Source: CAZSDW01 sp964605705
Lineage (GTDB): Bacteria > Fidelibacterota > UBA2242
Direction of reading: 5' to 3'
NCBI GenBank assembly: GCA_964605705.1
Contig: CAZSDW010000045.1
Location: 1 to 21,892 of the forward strand
DNA length: 21,892 nucleotides
The notes below the pieces were generated by a model. That model was given only the letters and a program-made list of their open reading frames with translations, was not told the DNA's origin and searched no databases. The position numbers were made by a program, and so were the translations under genes. Below are positions 7,151-15,877 of the stretch, piece after piece; within the stretch, counting starts at the first letter, position 1, and every line of letters begins with the position of its first letter.

Positions 7151-9568
7151 TTAATCTTTTTCTTCTTTCAAAAGTGCATGAATTAATTCCAATAAAGCCC
7201 GAACCGAGTAAGGTTTTTGAATGAAACGGAATTTTTTATTCTTTTTGATCGATTGCATTACCCGATCTTCGGTATAACCACTGCAGAAAATGGCAGAAAC
7301 TCCCGGATGTTCCAATAAAATCTCCTCGACGACCCGTAAACCATTTTTATCCGGCAAAACAACATCAGAAACGATCAGGTCGATTTGTCTTTCGTTTTTA
7401 AATTGTTCAAGTGCCTGTGCTGCAGTTTCAGCAGTAATTGGTAAATAACCATTTTGACGTAGCGCAGCTGTAGTAAATTTCAGAACTTCGGCTTCATCTT
7501 CGATAACCAGGATTTTTTCGCCATTCCCTTGATGGATATAACTTAAACCGGATTGATCTGACTTCTCTAAATTTATTTTTGTAGTTGCCGGTAAGTAGAT
7601 TTTAAAAACTGTACCGTGGTTAATTTCACTGGAAACATTGATCCAACCCCCATGTTTTTTGACGATGCCATAAACGACCGACAAACCCAGTCCCGTGCCC
7701 TTACCGACCTCTTTAGTTGTAAAAAACGGATCAAAAATTTTCTCTAATAAATTACTCGGGATACCCTGCCCTGTATCTATAATGGAAAGGCACAGAAATT
7801 TTCCGGCTCGGGCAAAGTCGATAAACTGACAGTCTTCTTCAGATAGAATCAGGTTCTCGGTCTGGATGGCTAGGGTTCCACCGGATTGCATGGCGTCCCG
7901 GGCATTGACGGCAAGATTGACAATCACTTGCTCGAGATTACCCTCATCAGCTTCGATATTCCAGAGAGATTTCTCCAGTGTTGTAATAATATTGATATTT
8001 TCACCGATGAGACGTTTGATCATTTTAAGCAGGTTGGAAATAGTATCATTGAGGTTGATCGGCTTGAATTCCATCGCCTGTTTCCGGCTGAACAGCAGTA
8101 ATTGTCTGGTCAGATTAGCCGCCCTGGAGGAAGCATTTACAATTTGCTTCAGGTCATGGTAATCAGGATCGCTATCACTATACTTCATCATCAATAGTTG
8201 GGCATGTCCCTGGATGACTGTCAGCAAGTTGTTAAAATCATGAGCGACACCACCAGCCAGATTGCCAATGGCTTCCATTTTCTGGGATTGCAGTAACTGA
8301 TTTTCAAGAACTCCCTTCTCAGCTTCTATCCGTTTGCGCTCGGTGATGTCCCGAACAACTGCCAGCAGGTGCGGTTCACCCTTGAATTTCAAAGCGCTTC
8401 CCCTGACGTCAACATTAAAGGTGCTACCGTCTTTACGAATATCGACAGACTCACAGGAAAAAGCATGGCCTGCTGATGCATCTTTAACAAATTTTTCGAA
8501 AAGGTACTGATAATCGGGACTGACAATATCCTTGCCCGTCAGTTTGATCATTTCCTGATAGGAATATCCATAGATTTTACAGGCGGCTGAATTTGCTTCT
8601 TTAATCTTACCCATAAGGTCGAATATGAGATAGCCATCGTTTGATGCTTCGAATATATCCCGGTATTGTGCTTCTTTCAGGGATAATTCTTTTTCTATAC
8701 GCTTGCGCTCGGTAATATCCTGATTCACGCCAAATGTCTTGATCGTACGACCTTGATGATCTTTTTTAACAAAGTAGTTGACGGAAATATAACCAATCCC
8801 TCCGTCGGCATAGATAATCCGGTGTTCCAGGTGGCGGCTGAAATTCGGATCGGTGGTAGTCAGCGCTTTTTGCATCTCGTCGGCAACAAGTCCACTGTCA
8901 TCGGCATACAGGAATTGCTCAGCATACTGCTGGGGTTTCATCTGATAACCGCCCACCTTTTCAGCAGTGGTGTGGAAAATAGCGTAGAAGTGATCATCGA
9001 AGGTAAACAGGTCCTCGTCCACATTGTAATCCCAGTAGCCTAATTTGGCAATATCCATGGCACTTGACAGGCGTTTTTGACTTTCTTCCAGCTCACTGAC
9101 TTTCTCTTCGAGTTTTTTAACAATCCGTTGGTTATAGACCCGGAAAACATCTTGTTCATCTTTAAATTTATACTTAGCGGTCTCCAGAGTGCCGTCGATT
9201 CGACTCTGAAAAACTTCCCGGATAATTTTTAAAAAACTGTCAGGATCAGCGGGTTTGCGCACAAATCTTGTGGCACCTAATTTGATGGCAAAGATTTCAT
9301 CTTGACGGGTTGTAAATGTAGCCGAATAAATAATAAACGGGATATCCGTCCAGCGAGCATCGGACTTGACCTTTTTGCACAATAGATATCCATCCATTTC
9401 CGGCATCAATATATCCGAAATGATCAGATCAACCGCGGACTTTTCCAGAATTGCCAGTGCCTCTTTGCCGTTGGTGGCACAGTAAGTCTGATAATCATTA
9501 CTTTTTAGAAAAGATTCTAGCAGATCACAATTTTCAGATTTATCATCGACAATTAATATTTTCATCAT
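7151..9568 (-). CDS. Hybrid histidine kinase REC-PAS-PAS-HisKA-HATPase-REC
   Basis: This 805-aa cytoplasmic protein has no membrane segment. In order it has: receiver 1 (3-120; IVDD, phosphoacceptor D52 in SDILMPEMDG, K105 in RKP); a coiled coil (~145-170); two PAS domains (~165-290 and ~300-412), each ending in a DITERKR-type PAC tail; HisKA with H443 in GGVAHDFNNLL; and HATPase with N box NLAVNARDAM (551-560), DTGQGIP (598-604) and GKGTGLGLS. Receiver 2 (686-800) has acidic pair E690-D691 and D735 in SDVVLPDKNG. All catalytic positions look intact. AGGAG (9574-9578) lies five bases before the first ATG and overlaps the stop of the preceding gene, eight bases away. It is the last gene of the operon. 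The N-terminal receiver suggests it accepts phosphate from the upstream kinases (inference). No output domain is present. Confidence 0.92.
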   Translation of the reverse strand: MMKILIVDDKSENCDLLESFLKSNDYQTYCATNGKEALAILEKSAVDLIISDILMPEMDGYLLCKKVKSDARWTDIPFIIYSATFTTRQDEIFAIKLGATRFVRKPADPDSFLKIIREVFQSRIDGTLETAKYKFKDEQDVFRVYNQRIVKKLEEKVSELEESQKRLSSAMDIAKLGYWDYNVDEDLFTFDDHFYAIFHTTAEKVGGYQMKPQQYAEQFLYADDSGLVADEMQKALTTTDPNFSRHLEHRIIYADGGIGYISVNYFVKKDHQGRTIKTFGVNQDITERKRIEKELSLKEAQYRDIFEASNDGYLIFDLMGKIKEANSAACKIYGYSYQEMIKLTGKDIVSPDYQYLFEKFVKDASAGHAFSCESVDIRKDGSTFNVDVRGSALKFKGEPHLLAVVRDITERKRIEAEKGVLENQLLQSQKMEAIGNLAGGVAHDFNNLLTVIQGHAQLLMMKYSDSDPDYHDLKQIVNASSRAANLTRQLLLFSRKQAMEFKPINLNDTISNLLKMIKRLIGENINIITTLEKSLWNIEADEGNLEQVIVNLAVNARDAMQSGGTLAIQTENLILSEEDCQFIDFARAGKFLCLSIIDTGQGIPSNLLEKIFDPFFTTKEVGKGTGLGLSVVYGIVKKHGGWINVSSEINHGTVFKIYLPATTKINLEKSDQSGLSYIHQGNGEKILVIEDEAEVLKFTTAALRQNGYLPITAETAAQALEQFKNERQIDLIVSDVVLPDKNGLRVVEEILLEHPGVSAIFCSGYTEDRVMQSIKKNKKFRFIQKPYSVRALLELIHALLKEEKD

Positions 9569-9573
9569 TTTTA

Positions 9574-9578
9574 CTCCT
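9574..9578 (-). promoter_or_regulatory. Shine-Dalgarno overlapping the stop of the upstream kinase gene
   Basis: The minus strand reads TAGGAGTAAAAATG: the TAG stop of the receiver-kinase gene (9577-9579) shares bases with the AGGAG of the next gene. This indicates one transcript and probably re-initiation, and supports the start at 9568. Confidence 0.6.
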
Positions 9579-10680
9579 AAATTTTAGGTTCAGCTATATG
9601 AAAATAAATTGAGACCTTGGTACCATGGTCATCGGGATAATCCTGAATATCTCTGGAACTTACCTTGATTTCCCCGCCATAGTGTTCGATAAAGGATTTG
9701 ATCAACGACATACCAAAACCAGTGCCGGTCTCACCATTCGTGCCGGTCCGGCTGATACATTCATTAATATCAAAGAGGTTTTCCAGTATCTTATGCGGGA
9801 TACCAATTCCATGATCTTCGATTATTAATTCGGCTTTACCTGCATCGGCAATTGCCGAAATCTCGACTGAACTATTTTCGAAGGAGAATTTATGGGCATT
9901 TGTCAATATATTATTAATAACAGAGTTAACCAGAGATCGTTTTTCCGCAACCACGAAGATAGTCTCATCAATATCGATTTTAATGCTGATATTTTTCTCC
10001 TGATATCGGTCCGTGAGCAGCTTGACTGATTCGGACACCATCTTGAATAGATTAACTCGCGCCAGCTTGAGATGTTTCTCTTCAAGGCTGCGCATTTCCC
10101 GGACCAGGTTAATAATATCGATCCCATGGGATGTCGCATTTTTAATTTTAAGGTGATACTCAGCTGATTTTCCGGAGTTTATTTTTGACAACTCTAATGC
10201 AAATAAAATGACTCCAAAATGGTTTGCCAGATCGTGAGATAAAATGTGTAACATCTCTTTCTGTTCACGATTCTGCTTGATGATCATATCTTTCTGTTGT
10301 TTAATCAGAATTTGTGTATTGACTCTGGCAAGCAGTTCATGGGGATTGAATGGTTTGGTCAGATAATCGACACTGCCGGCTTCAAATCCGGCAACGATAT
10401 CTTCGGTTTCGGTTTTTGCGGTCAGGAAAATAATTGGAATTTCCTTTGTCTTCGGATCACTTTTCAACTGCTCGCAAACCTGAAAACCATCCATGCCAGG
10501 CATCATGACATCGAGCAGAATCAAATCCAGATTGGCGTTTTTTTGGGCGATATTGATCGCCATTGGACCATTTTTCGCCACTTTCACATTGTACTTATCA
10601 ATCAATAACGAGCTCAGCAGGTCCAGATTCGTAGCAACGTCATCGACAATTAAAATCGTGTGAGTCTTTGCATTCATCAT
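9577..10680 (-). CDS. Response regulator-histidine kinase fusion (REC-HisKA-HATPase)
   Basis: This 367-aa soluble protein has an N-terminal receiver (7-125) with IVDD, phosphoacceptor D57 in LLDVMMPGMDG, T87 in FLTA and K109 in TKPF. A short helix leads straight into a dimerisation/phosphotransfer region with H149 in HILSHDLANHFG and an HATPase domain with NNILTNAHKFS (256-266), DHGIGIP (289-295) and GTGFGMSLI (319-327). The H box lacks the usual R/K-x-P after the His-Asp and is a divergent HisKA. There is no PAS or other sensor, so the input is probably phosphorylation of its own receiver. Its ATG at 10680 is nine bases after the stop of the giant hybrid kinase gene, and it is followed eight bases later by the third kinase. 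It could be an intermediate or a sink in a phosphorelay; that is inference. Confidence 0.9.
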   Translation of the reverse strand: MMNAKTHTILIVDDVATNLDLLSSLLIDKYNVKVAKNGPMAINIAQKNANLDLILLDVMMPGMDGFQVCEQLKSDPKTKEIPIIFLTAKTETEDIVAGFEAGSVDYLTKPFNPHELLARVNTQILIKQQKDMIIKQNREQKEMLHILSHDLANHFGVILFALELSKINSGKSAEYHLKIKNATSHGIDIINLVREMRSLEEKHLKLARVNLFKMVSESVKLLTDRYQEKNISIKIDIDETIFVVAEKRSLVNSVINNILTNAHKFSFENSSVEISAIADAGKAELIIEDHGIGIPHKILENLFDINECISRTGTNGETGTGFGMSLIKSFIEHYGGEIKVSSRDIQDYPDDHGTKVSIYFHIAEPKI

Positions 10681-10689
10681 AACACCAAT

Positions 10690-13600
10690 TTAGGATTTTT
10701 CTCCATCAATTTTAATGAATTTATCTAATTGAGCAAGCGCCTGCTCATAATCATATTGCATAATGGATTTTTCGATATTTTCCAATTCCGGAACTGAAAT
10801 TGTATGGGTCAGTGACCTCTTTAGGGCATTAAACAGCCCACTGGCGCGGGCATCGTTTTCGGAAAGATAAACAAAAAGCTCCTGAACGGACTTTTTAAAA
10901 GATTCCTGATCGGTCTGAGGCACTTCGGATTGAATAGATTGATTGTTTTCATCGGGAAAATTTGCTTCTTTAATGACCCTTATAATTTGATCGAGTTCAG
11001 TGCTTAATTGTGAAATTAAATCGTGTGTTTTTTTGAGATTATCCGGATGGTCTTTCAACTCATCATTGAGCGATGACGCAATTTGATATAACGATTGGGC
11101 ACCGATATTTCCGGCACTACCTTTCAAAGCATGTGCCAGATGAATGGTTTCTTCCCGATTTTGATCTGCAAGAGCGGTTTTCAGTTTATCTATTAAGTCG
11201 CTGTTTTCCGAACAGAATTTGCGCAAAATATGGCTATACACTGTTCTATTACCGGCGACACGCCTAAGACCGTTAAGTGTATCAATACCGTCAAGGACTG
11301 GGAAATTTGTATCCGGATCGAGTTTTATTTTGCTATGCTTTTTTTCCATTTGTCTGGGTGGAATCCATTTTATCAACATGTTCTGGACATCCTTGGGATC
11401 AATGGGTTTAGTAATGTAATCGTTCATGCCGGCATTCAATGCCCGGGATTTCACCCCGCTCATAGCATCAGCTGTCAAGGCTACTATTGGCGTTTTTTTC
11501 AAATCCGGTATCTGGCGGATTTTTTGGGTGGCTATATAGCCGTCCATTACCGGCATCTCAAGGTCCATAAAGATCAGATCGAATTGTGGTTGTGATATGT
11601 CTTTGCATTTTGCGACTGCGATTTCGCCGTTTTCGGCAATTTCAACATTCATACCACTGGCAATTAGTAATTCTTTGGAAACCTGCTGATTGATTTCATT
11701 GTCTTCGACCAAGAGAATATTTGCCCCTGAAATTTTATCAATTTCTTTGTTGAATATCTGACCTCTGGTCGCCAGACGCTTACGTTTAGGCGCGGCTTTA
11801 CCGAACACCTGCATGATGGTATCAAACAGGGTCGATTGGCTGACTGGTTTTAATAAAAAAGCGTCAATGCCAATTTTACCGGCTTGGTTGATGACCTTGT
11901 CCTGGCTGTAGGCGCTGACCATGATGATTGTAGGTACATTTGAGATTCCGGCATCTGCCTGGATTTTGTCGATTGTTTCAATGCCATCCATTTGGGGCAT
12001 TTTCCAATCGATCAGCAGAAGTTGGTAGGGTTTATCCCTGTGTTGTTTTATTATATCAATCGCTTCCGATCCCGATGAAGCGACGCCGACGGTAAAACCG
12101 AATAACGTTAATGAATCCTTTAACAGAAGGCGAGAGGATTCGTTGTCATCACACACCAACACTTTCAATCCACGCAGATCAGGTGACGGTTTGAGCGTCT
12201 CAATTTTCTGCACCTTCTGTTTTTCAAATACCGCAGTGAAGTAAAACGTACTACCTTTTTCGGGAACGCTTTCCGCCCATATTTTACCACCCATTATTTC
12301 AACAAGCTGCTTACAAATCGCTAATCCCAGACCAGTGCCACCATAGCGTCTTGTTGTTGAAGCGTCCGCCTGGCTGAACGATTGAAACAGTTTCTGTTGC
12401 TGATCCGGTGATAAACCGATACCGGTATCCCGGACAGAAAACCTGATTGCCACCGATTTATTATATTCTCTCAGTAATTCAGCCCGAATTTCGATCTCGC
12501 CGGATTCGGTAAATTTTACCGCATTATTTGCCAGGTTTGCCAGAATCTGATGCAGACGCAGCGGATCACCAATCAACTGTCTGGGGACATCTGTTTCGAT
12601 CGCAAACAGGATTTCAAGGTTTTTTTCATGGGCTTTAAAGGTCACAATATTGGCAGTATCCTGGAACACTTTTTCAAGATTAAAATCGATCTTTTCCAAT
12701 TTCAGTTTACGCGCTTCAATTTTAGAGAAGTCCAGAATGTCATTAATGATTTCCAGCAGATTCTGGGCGGAAGATTTAATTTTGCTAAGATAATCGAACT
12801 GTTTAGCGTCCATTTCAGTTTGCAGCGCCAGATGGCTTAGACCGATAATGGCATTCATCGGCGTACGGATTTCATGGCTCATGTTTGCCAGAAAATCGCT
12901 TTTGGCACGGGCTGCTTCCAGCGCCTGTTCCTTCGCCAGAACCAATTCCTTTTCCATCTCCTTGATTTTCGTGATATCGACAAAGGCTTCCAGCAGGATT
13001 TCTTCGCCTTCGATTGTTATTGGCACTGCGCTTTTTAAAACCGGAATTTTTTCTTTGTTTTTATCCTGATGAATCGTTTCCTGTTTGTCGATGCTCTGAT
13101 TCCGATCAAAAACCAGATTGGAAACATCATCATCTAAGTAATAGGTTTCCGTGCACAGTTTTCCCACTATTTCCTTTTCAGAATCGTAATCCAGTAATTC
13201 CAAAGCCGCTTTATTGACATCCCGTATAGTCCGATCACGATTGACAAGAATGACGGGAAATGGCATCGATTCGATGATAATTCTCAAAGACTCGCGGGAT
13301 TGTTCCAGAGAAGTTGCGACTTTTTTTCGTTCCTCAATTTCGTTGACGAGGTCTGCGGTACGCTCGGCAACCCGTTTTTCCAGCTCAATATTAAGATTTT
13401 TTATTCTTTCCTCGACCTGTTTCTGCTCGGTAACATCGGTGATAACGGCAACCCGGGCATCATGACCTTTATAATTCAGATCATTTGAGCAGGCAATAAT
13501 TGAAATGATACTTCCATCTTTTTTACGGTGATGCCATTCTCCAACATTTCGATAGCCATGCAAATCGTCTGCAAGTTTAACAACCTTTTCCTTTTCCTCA

Positions 13601-15300
13601 TCGGGATACAGATCGGGCAGTTTTAATGCCGAAATTTCATTTTGTGAATATCCATAATGATGAACAAATGCATCATTGACGGCAAGAATGTTATAGGTTT
13701 TTCGCTCATAGATCAGGATCGGCGCCGGATTTGACTCAAAGAGCTGACGATAGCGGGATTCACTCTCGAGCAAGGCATTTTCAGCGGTTTTCTGTTCAGA
13801 AATATTCTGTACAGCACCATGAATACCAACCAATCTATTTTTTTTATCATCCCAAACCGGATGAGCGTAAATCCGTACCCATCTAATATTTCCGTCCTTG
13901 GTTATCGTACGTAATTCCGATAGAACAGGCTTATTCGAGCGCAGCTTCTCTAAATCACGATCATCGATTGCTAAATCATCCGGATGAAGTGTCGAACGCC
14001 AGCCGCCTAAATCAATATATTCCTGAAAAGTATATCCGGTCATGGCTTCAAAAGCACCACCGACCCAATCCAATATCATGGTACCATTTTCATCAACTTT
14101 TGTAGAAAATACATAGTCAGAAATAATTGAAGAAATCAATCTATGGCGAGATTCACTTTCCTGAAGTAATTTCTCAAATCGTATTTGTCCGGTAATATCT
14201 GAAAGAATTCCTTGATAATGAGTTATTTTCCCATCTTCATCTCTGACGATAAACGTCCAGTCGCTAACCCACTTTACCTCACCGGATTTACTAATAATTC
14301 GATAGGGCTCATGTTTAAACTCCTGGTTATCGGATTGCTGGCTGTTTTTCGAGACTTCGTAATTCACTCTGATTAAATCTTCAGAATGGATACATTGCAT
14401 GTAGGAGACTTTGCCATCCAGAAATTCTTTGCTTGTATATCCTAAAAGGTTAATCACGCTTTCAGAAACATATTCTACGGGCCAGCCGTGTTTATTCTGC
14501 CAGGTAAAGGCAACCACCGGACTGCGATTGATAATTGTATTGGCTTCTCTGAGTTTTTCCTCGGCTTTATCTCTTTCCAGTTGACGTTTTTGGATTTGTT
14601 CAAACATTTCGTTGAATCCGTCGTACAATATTCCAATTTCATCTTCAGTGGGCTTGGATAAACGGATCGAATAATCGTGCTCTTTTGAGATTCTCTTTGT
14701 CGTTGCAACAAGGTTCAGAATCGGGCGCGATACCATTTTTTGCATTTGAACTGATAAGAAAAACGCCAAAGCAATTCCCATTATAAATACAATCAATCCG
14801 ACTCCCAGGCTCTTTAAGATTACCTCTAAAAGGTTTGGCATCAGGTATCTTATCAGAATAAAACCAACTGGATTTTCGTCCTGTCTCAGTGGTTCACAAA
14901 AAACGATAATACGATTTTCGGCTTTATGGCTTCCCGGCTCATAAAAGGGATACTGATAGTGCTGAAATCCAGTCTGGGCATAGGAAGCGAAAAGGATTTG
15001 TTGTGTATCAAATATCCAAGCATTGAGAATGCCCGGTTCTGATTTTAAGGATGATAATATCTCCTCTGCTGCTTCAGAATCCAGGAAAACAAGCGCTGGA
15101 ATGGAGTTTGCCCCAACGATATTTGCACTCGATTGAAGTCTTTGATTGACAGTTCTATGAAATTCTACCTGATCAGCAATAACCTGAAAAATAATAAACA
15201 GTCCGATAATAGCCATTGCAATTACTAACTGAATGACAATGAGTTTCTTCTGGAATGAAAGATCTTTAAATAAATGCCATTGGTTAAATTTTATTTTCAT
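10690..15300 (-). CDS. Membrane hybrid histidine kinase with CHASE8-like sensor, HAMP, four PAS, two receivers and Hpt
   Basis: From the ATG at 15300 the protein has 1536 aa. Order: TM1 (~18-41); a periplasmic domain (~42-153) that resembles CHASE8, with NQRLQSSANIVGANSIPALV and SEAAEEILSSLKSEPGILNA; TM2 (~163-184); HAMP (~185-237); four PAS domains (~250-380, 385-505, 510-630, 670-780) with a signalling coiled coil before the last; HisKA with H809 in NMSHEIRTPMNA; HATPase with DTGIG (958) and GGTGLGL. Two receivers follow, D1098 in LIDWKMPQMDG and D1246 in FMDLEMPVMDG, then an Hpt domain with H1390 in AHALKGSAGN and an ~85-residue tail. A TTG start at 15345 is possible but would overlap the YfiR gene; the ATG has GAAGAG nearby and begins just before TM1. 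The upstream YfiR gene ends 34 nt away. CHASE8 is the domain YfiR controls in YfiN, which implies direct pairing (inference). Confidence 0.92.
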   Translation of the reverse strand: MKIKFNQWHLFKDLSFQKKLIVIQLVIAMAIIGLFIIFQVIADQVEFHRTVNQRLQSSANIVGANSIPALVFLDSEAAEEILSSLKSEPGILNAWIFDTQQILFASYAQTGFQHYQYPFYEPGSHKAENRIIVFCEPLRQDENPVGFILIRYLMPNLLEVILKSLGVGLIVFIMGIALAFFLSVQMQKMVSRPILNLVATTKRISKEHDYSIRLSKPTEDEIGILYDGFNEMFEQIQKRQLERDKAEEKLREANTIINRSPVVAFTWQNKHGWPVEYVSESVINLLGYTSKEFLDGKVSYMQCIHSEDLIRVNYEVSKNSQQSDNQEFKHEPYRIISKSGEVKWVSDWTFIVRDEDGKITHYQGILSDITGQIRFEKLLQESESRHRLISSIISDYVFSTKVDENGTMILDWVGGAFEAMTGYTFQEYIDLGGWRSTLHPDDLAIDDRDLEKLRSNKPVLSELRTITKDGNIRWVRIYAHPVWDDKKNRLVGIHGAVQNISEQKTAENALLESESRYRQLFESNPAPILIYERKTYNILAVNDAFVHHYGYSQNEISALKLPDLYPDEEKEKVVKLADDLHGYRNVGEWHHRKKDGSIISIIACSNDLNYKGHDARVAVITDVTEQKQVEERIKNLNIELEKRVAERTADLVNEIEERKKVATSLEQSRESLRIIIESMPFPVILVNRDRTIRDVNKAALELLDYDSEKEIVGKLCTETYYLDDDVSNLVFDRNQSIDKQETIHQDKNKEKIPVLKSAVPITIEGEEILLEAFVDITKIKEMEKELVLAKEQALEAARAKSDFLANMSHEIRTPMNAIIGLSHLALQTEMDAKQFDYLSKIKSSAQNLLEIINDILDFSKIEARKLKLEKIDFNLEKVFQDTANIVTFKAHEKNLEILFAIETDVPRQLIGDPLRLHQILANLANNAVKFTESGEIEIRAELLREYNKSVAIRFSVRDTGIGLSPDQQQKLFQSFSQADASTTRRYGGTGLGLAICKQLVEIMGGKIWAESVPEKGSTFYFTAVFEKQKVQKIETLKPSPDLRGLKVLVCDDNESSRLLLKDSLTLFGFTVGVASSGSEAIDIIKQHRDKPYQLLLIDWKMPQMDGIETIDKIQADAGISNVPTIIMVSAYSQDKVINQAGKIGIDAFLLKPVSQSTLFDTIMQVFGKAAPKRKRLATRGQIFNKEIDKISGANILLVEDNEINQQVSKELLIASGMNVEIAENGEIAVAKCKDISQPQFDLIFMDLEMPVMDGYIATQKIRQIPDLKKTPIVALTADAMSGVKSRALNAGMNDYITKPIDPKDVQNMLIKWIPPRQMEKKHSKIKLDPDTNFPVLDGIDTLNGLRRVAGNRTVYSHILRKFCSENSDLIDKLKTALADQNREETIHLAHALKGSAGNIGAQSLYQIASSLNDELKDHPDNLKKTHDLISQLSTELDQIIRVIKEANFPDENNQSIQSEVPQTDQESFKKSVQELFVYLSENDARASGLFNALKRSLTHTISVPELENIEKSIMQYDYEQALAQLDKFIKIDGEKS

Positions 15301-15334
15301 CGTGGGCTCTTCTTTGATACATGGATCGTTTTCA

Positions 15335-15877
15335 CTATGGTACAATCCGCGCTAATTTTTGGAGTTGGGAACTTACCTTTAAACCGGCATTTTCCAAGCT
15401 TGCAGGGTTCATTTCAAACTTCACCATTTCATTTTGTAAGAAAAAATTAATCATAATCCCACGTTCACAAAAATCTGGTGAATCGCCAATCGTCAACGTA
15501 GCATTATTTCCCAACGCTGATAAAATTTCTGCAATATTTTGATTTTCCGATTCAGAAATAAATAAAATATGACAAAATCTTAGATTTTGAAAAGAATCGA
15601 AATGAACGATTTCGATTGGCTTGTTGTCAACGAGTTTTTTGGTTGCCAGTTTCTGCAAAGATACTATTACTTCACTGTCACCGAGAACTCCGATTTTGAA
15701 CGTATTATTTATATTCGGAATCGGCCATTTGATATACTTTGTGAAATTATAAATAAAAGCCGCTTTCAGGTCGTCAATATCAGAATCCGGGCTTTCCGGA
15801 TTCACGGGACTTGCAGGGAGTATAATAAAAGCAACAAAAATGGACAGACTTATTATGAATTTATAATATTGTCGCAT
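15335..15877 (-). CDS. YfiR-family (DUF4154) periplasmic protein
   Basis: This 180-aa exported protein has a hydrophobic N-terminal segment (residues ~6-24) that acts as signal peptide or anchor. The YfiR/DUF4154 hallmark LKAAFIYNFTKYIKWP is at 37-52, followed by KIGVLGDSEV, FCHILFISES (C102) and the late motif CERGIMINFF (C137). The mature domain of ~150 aa has the family's usual length. In Pseudomonas, YfiR holds the CHASE8-containing cyclase YfiN inactive in the periplasm; here the adjacent CHASE8-like kinase is the obvious partner. The ATG at 15877 shares its A with the TGA of the TonB receptor gene (TGATG), a typical coupled junction. The alternative TTG at 15889 would lengthen the overlap and has no better ribosome-binding site. 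Only two cysteines are present, so at most one disulfide. Confidence 0.9.
   Translation of the reverse strand: MRQYYKFIISLSIFVAFIILPASPVNPESPDSDIDDLKAAFIYNFTKYIKWPIPNINNTFKIGVLGDSEVIVSLQKLATKKLVDNKPIEIVHFDSFQNLRFCHILFISESENQNIAEILSALGNNATLTIGDSPDFCERGIMINFFLQNEMVKFEMNPASLENAGLKVSSQLQKLARIVP

Noticed and set aside
11230..11595. 121-codon plus-strand frame inside the hybrid kinase gene
   Set aside because: It is antisense to the second receiver and Hpt region, whose catalytic motifs are intact on the minus strand.
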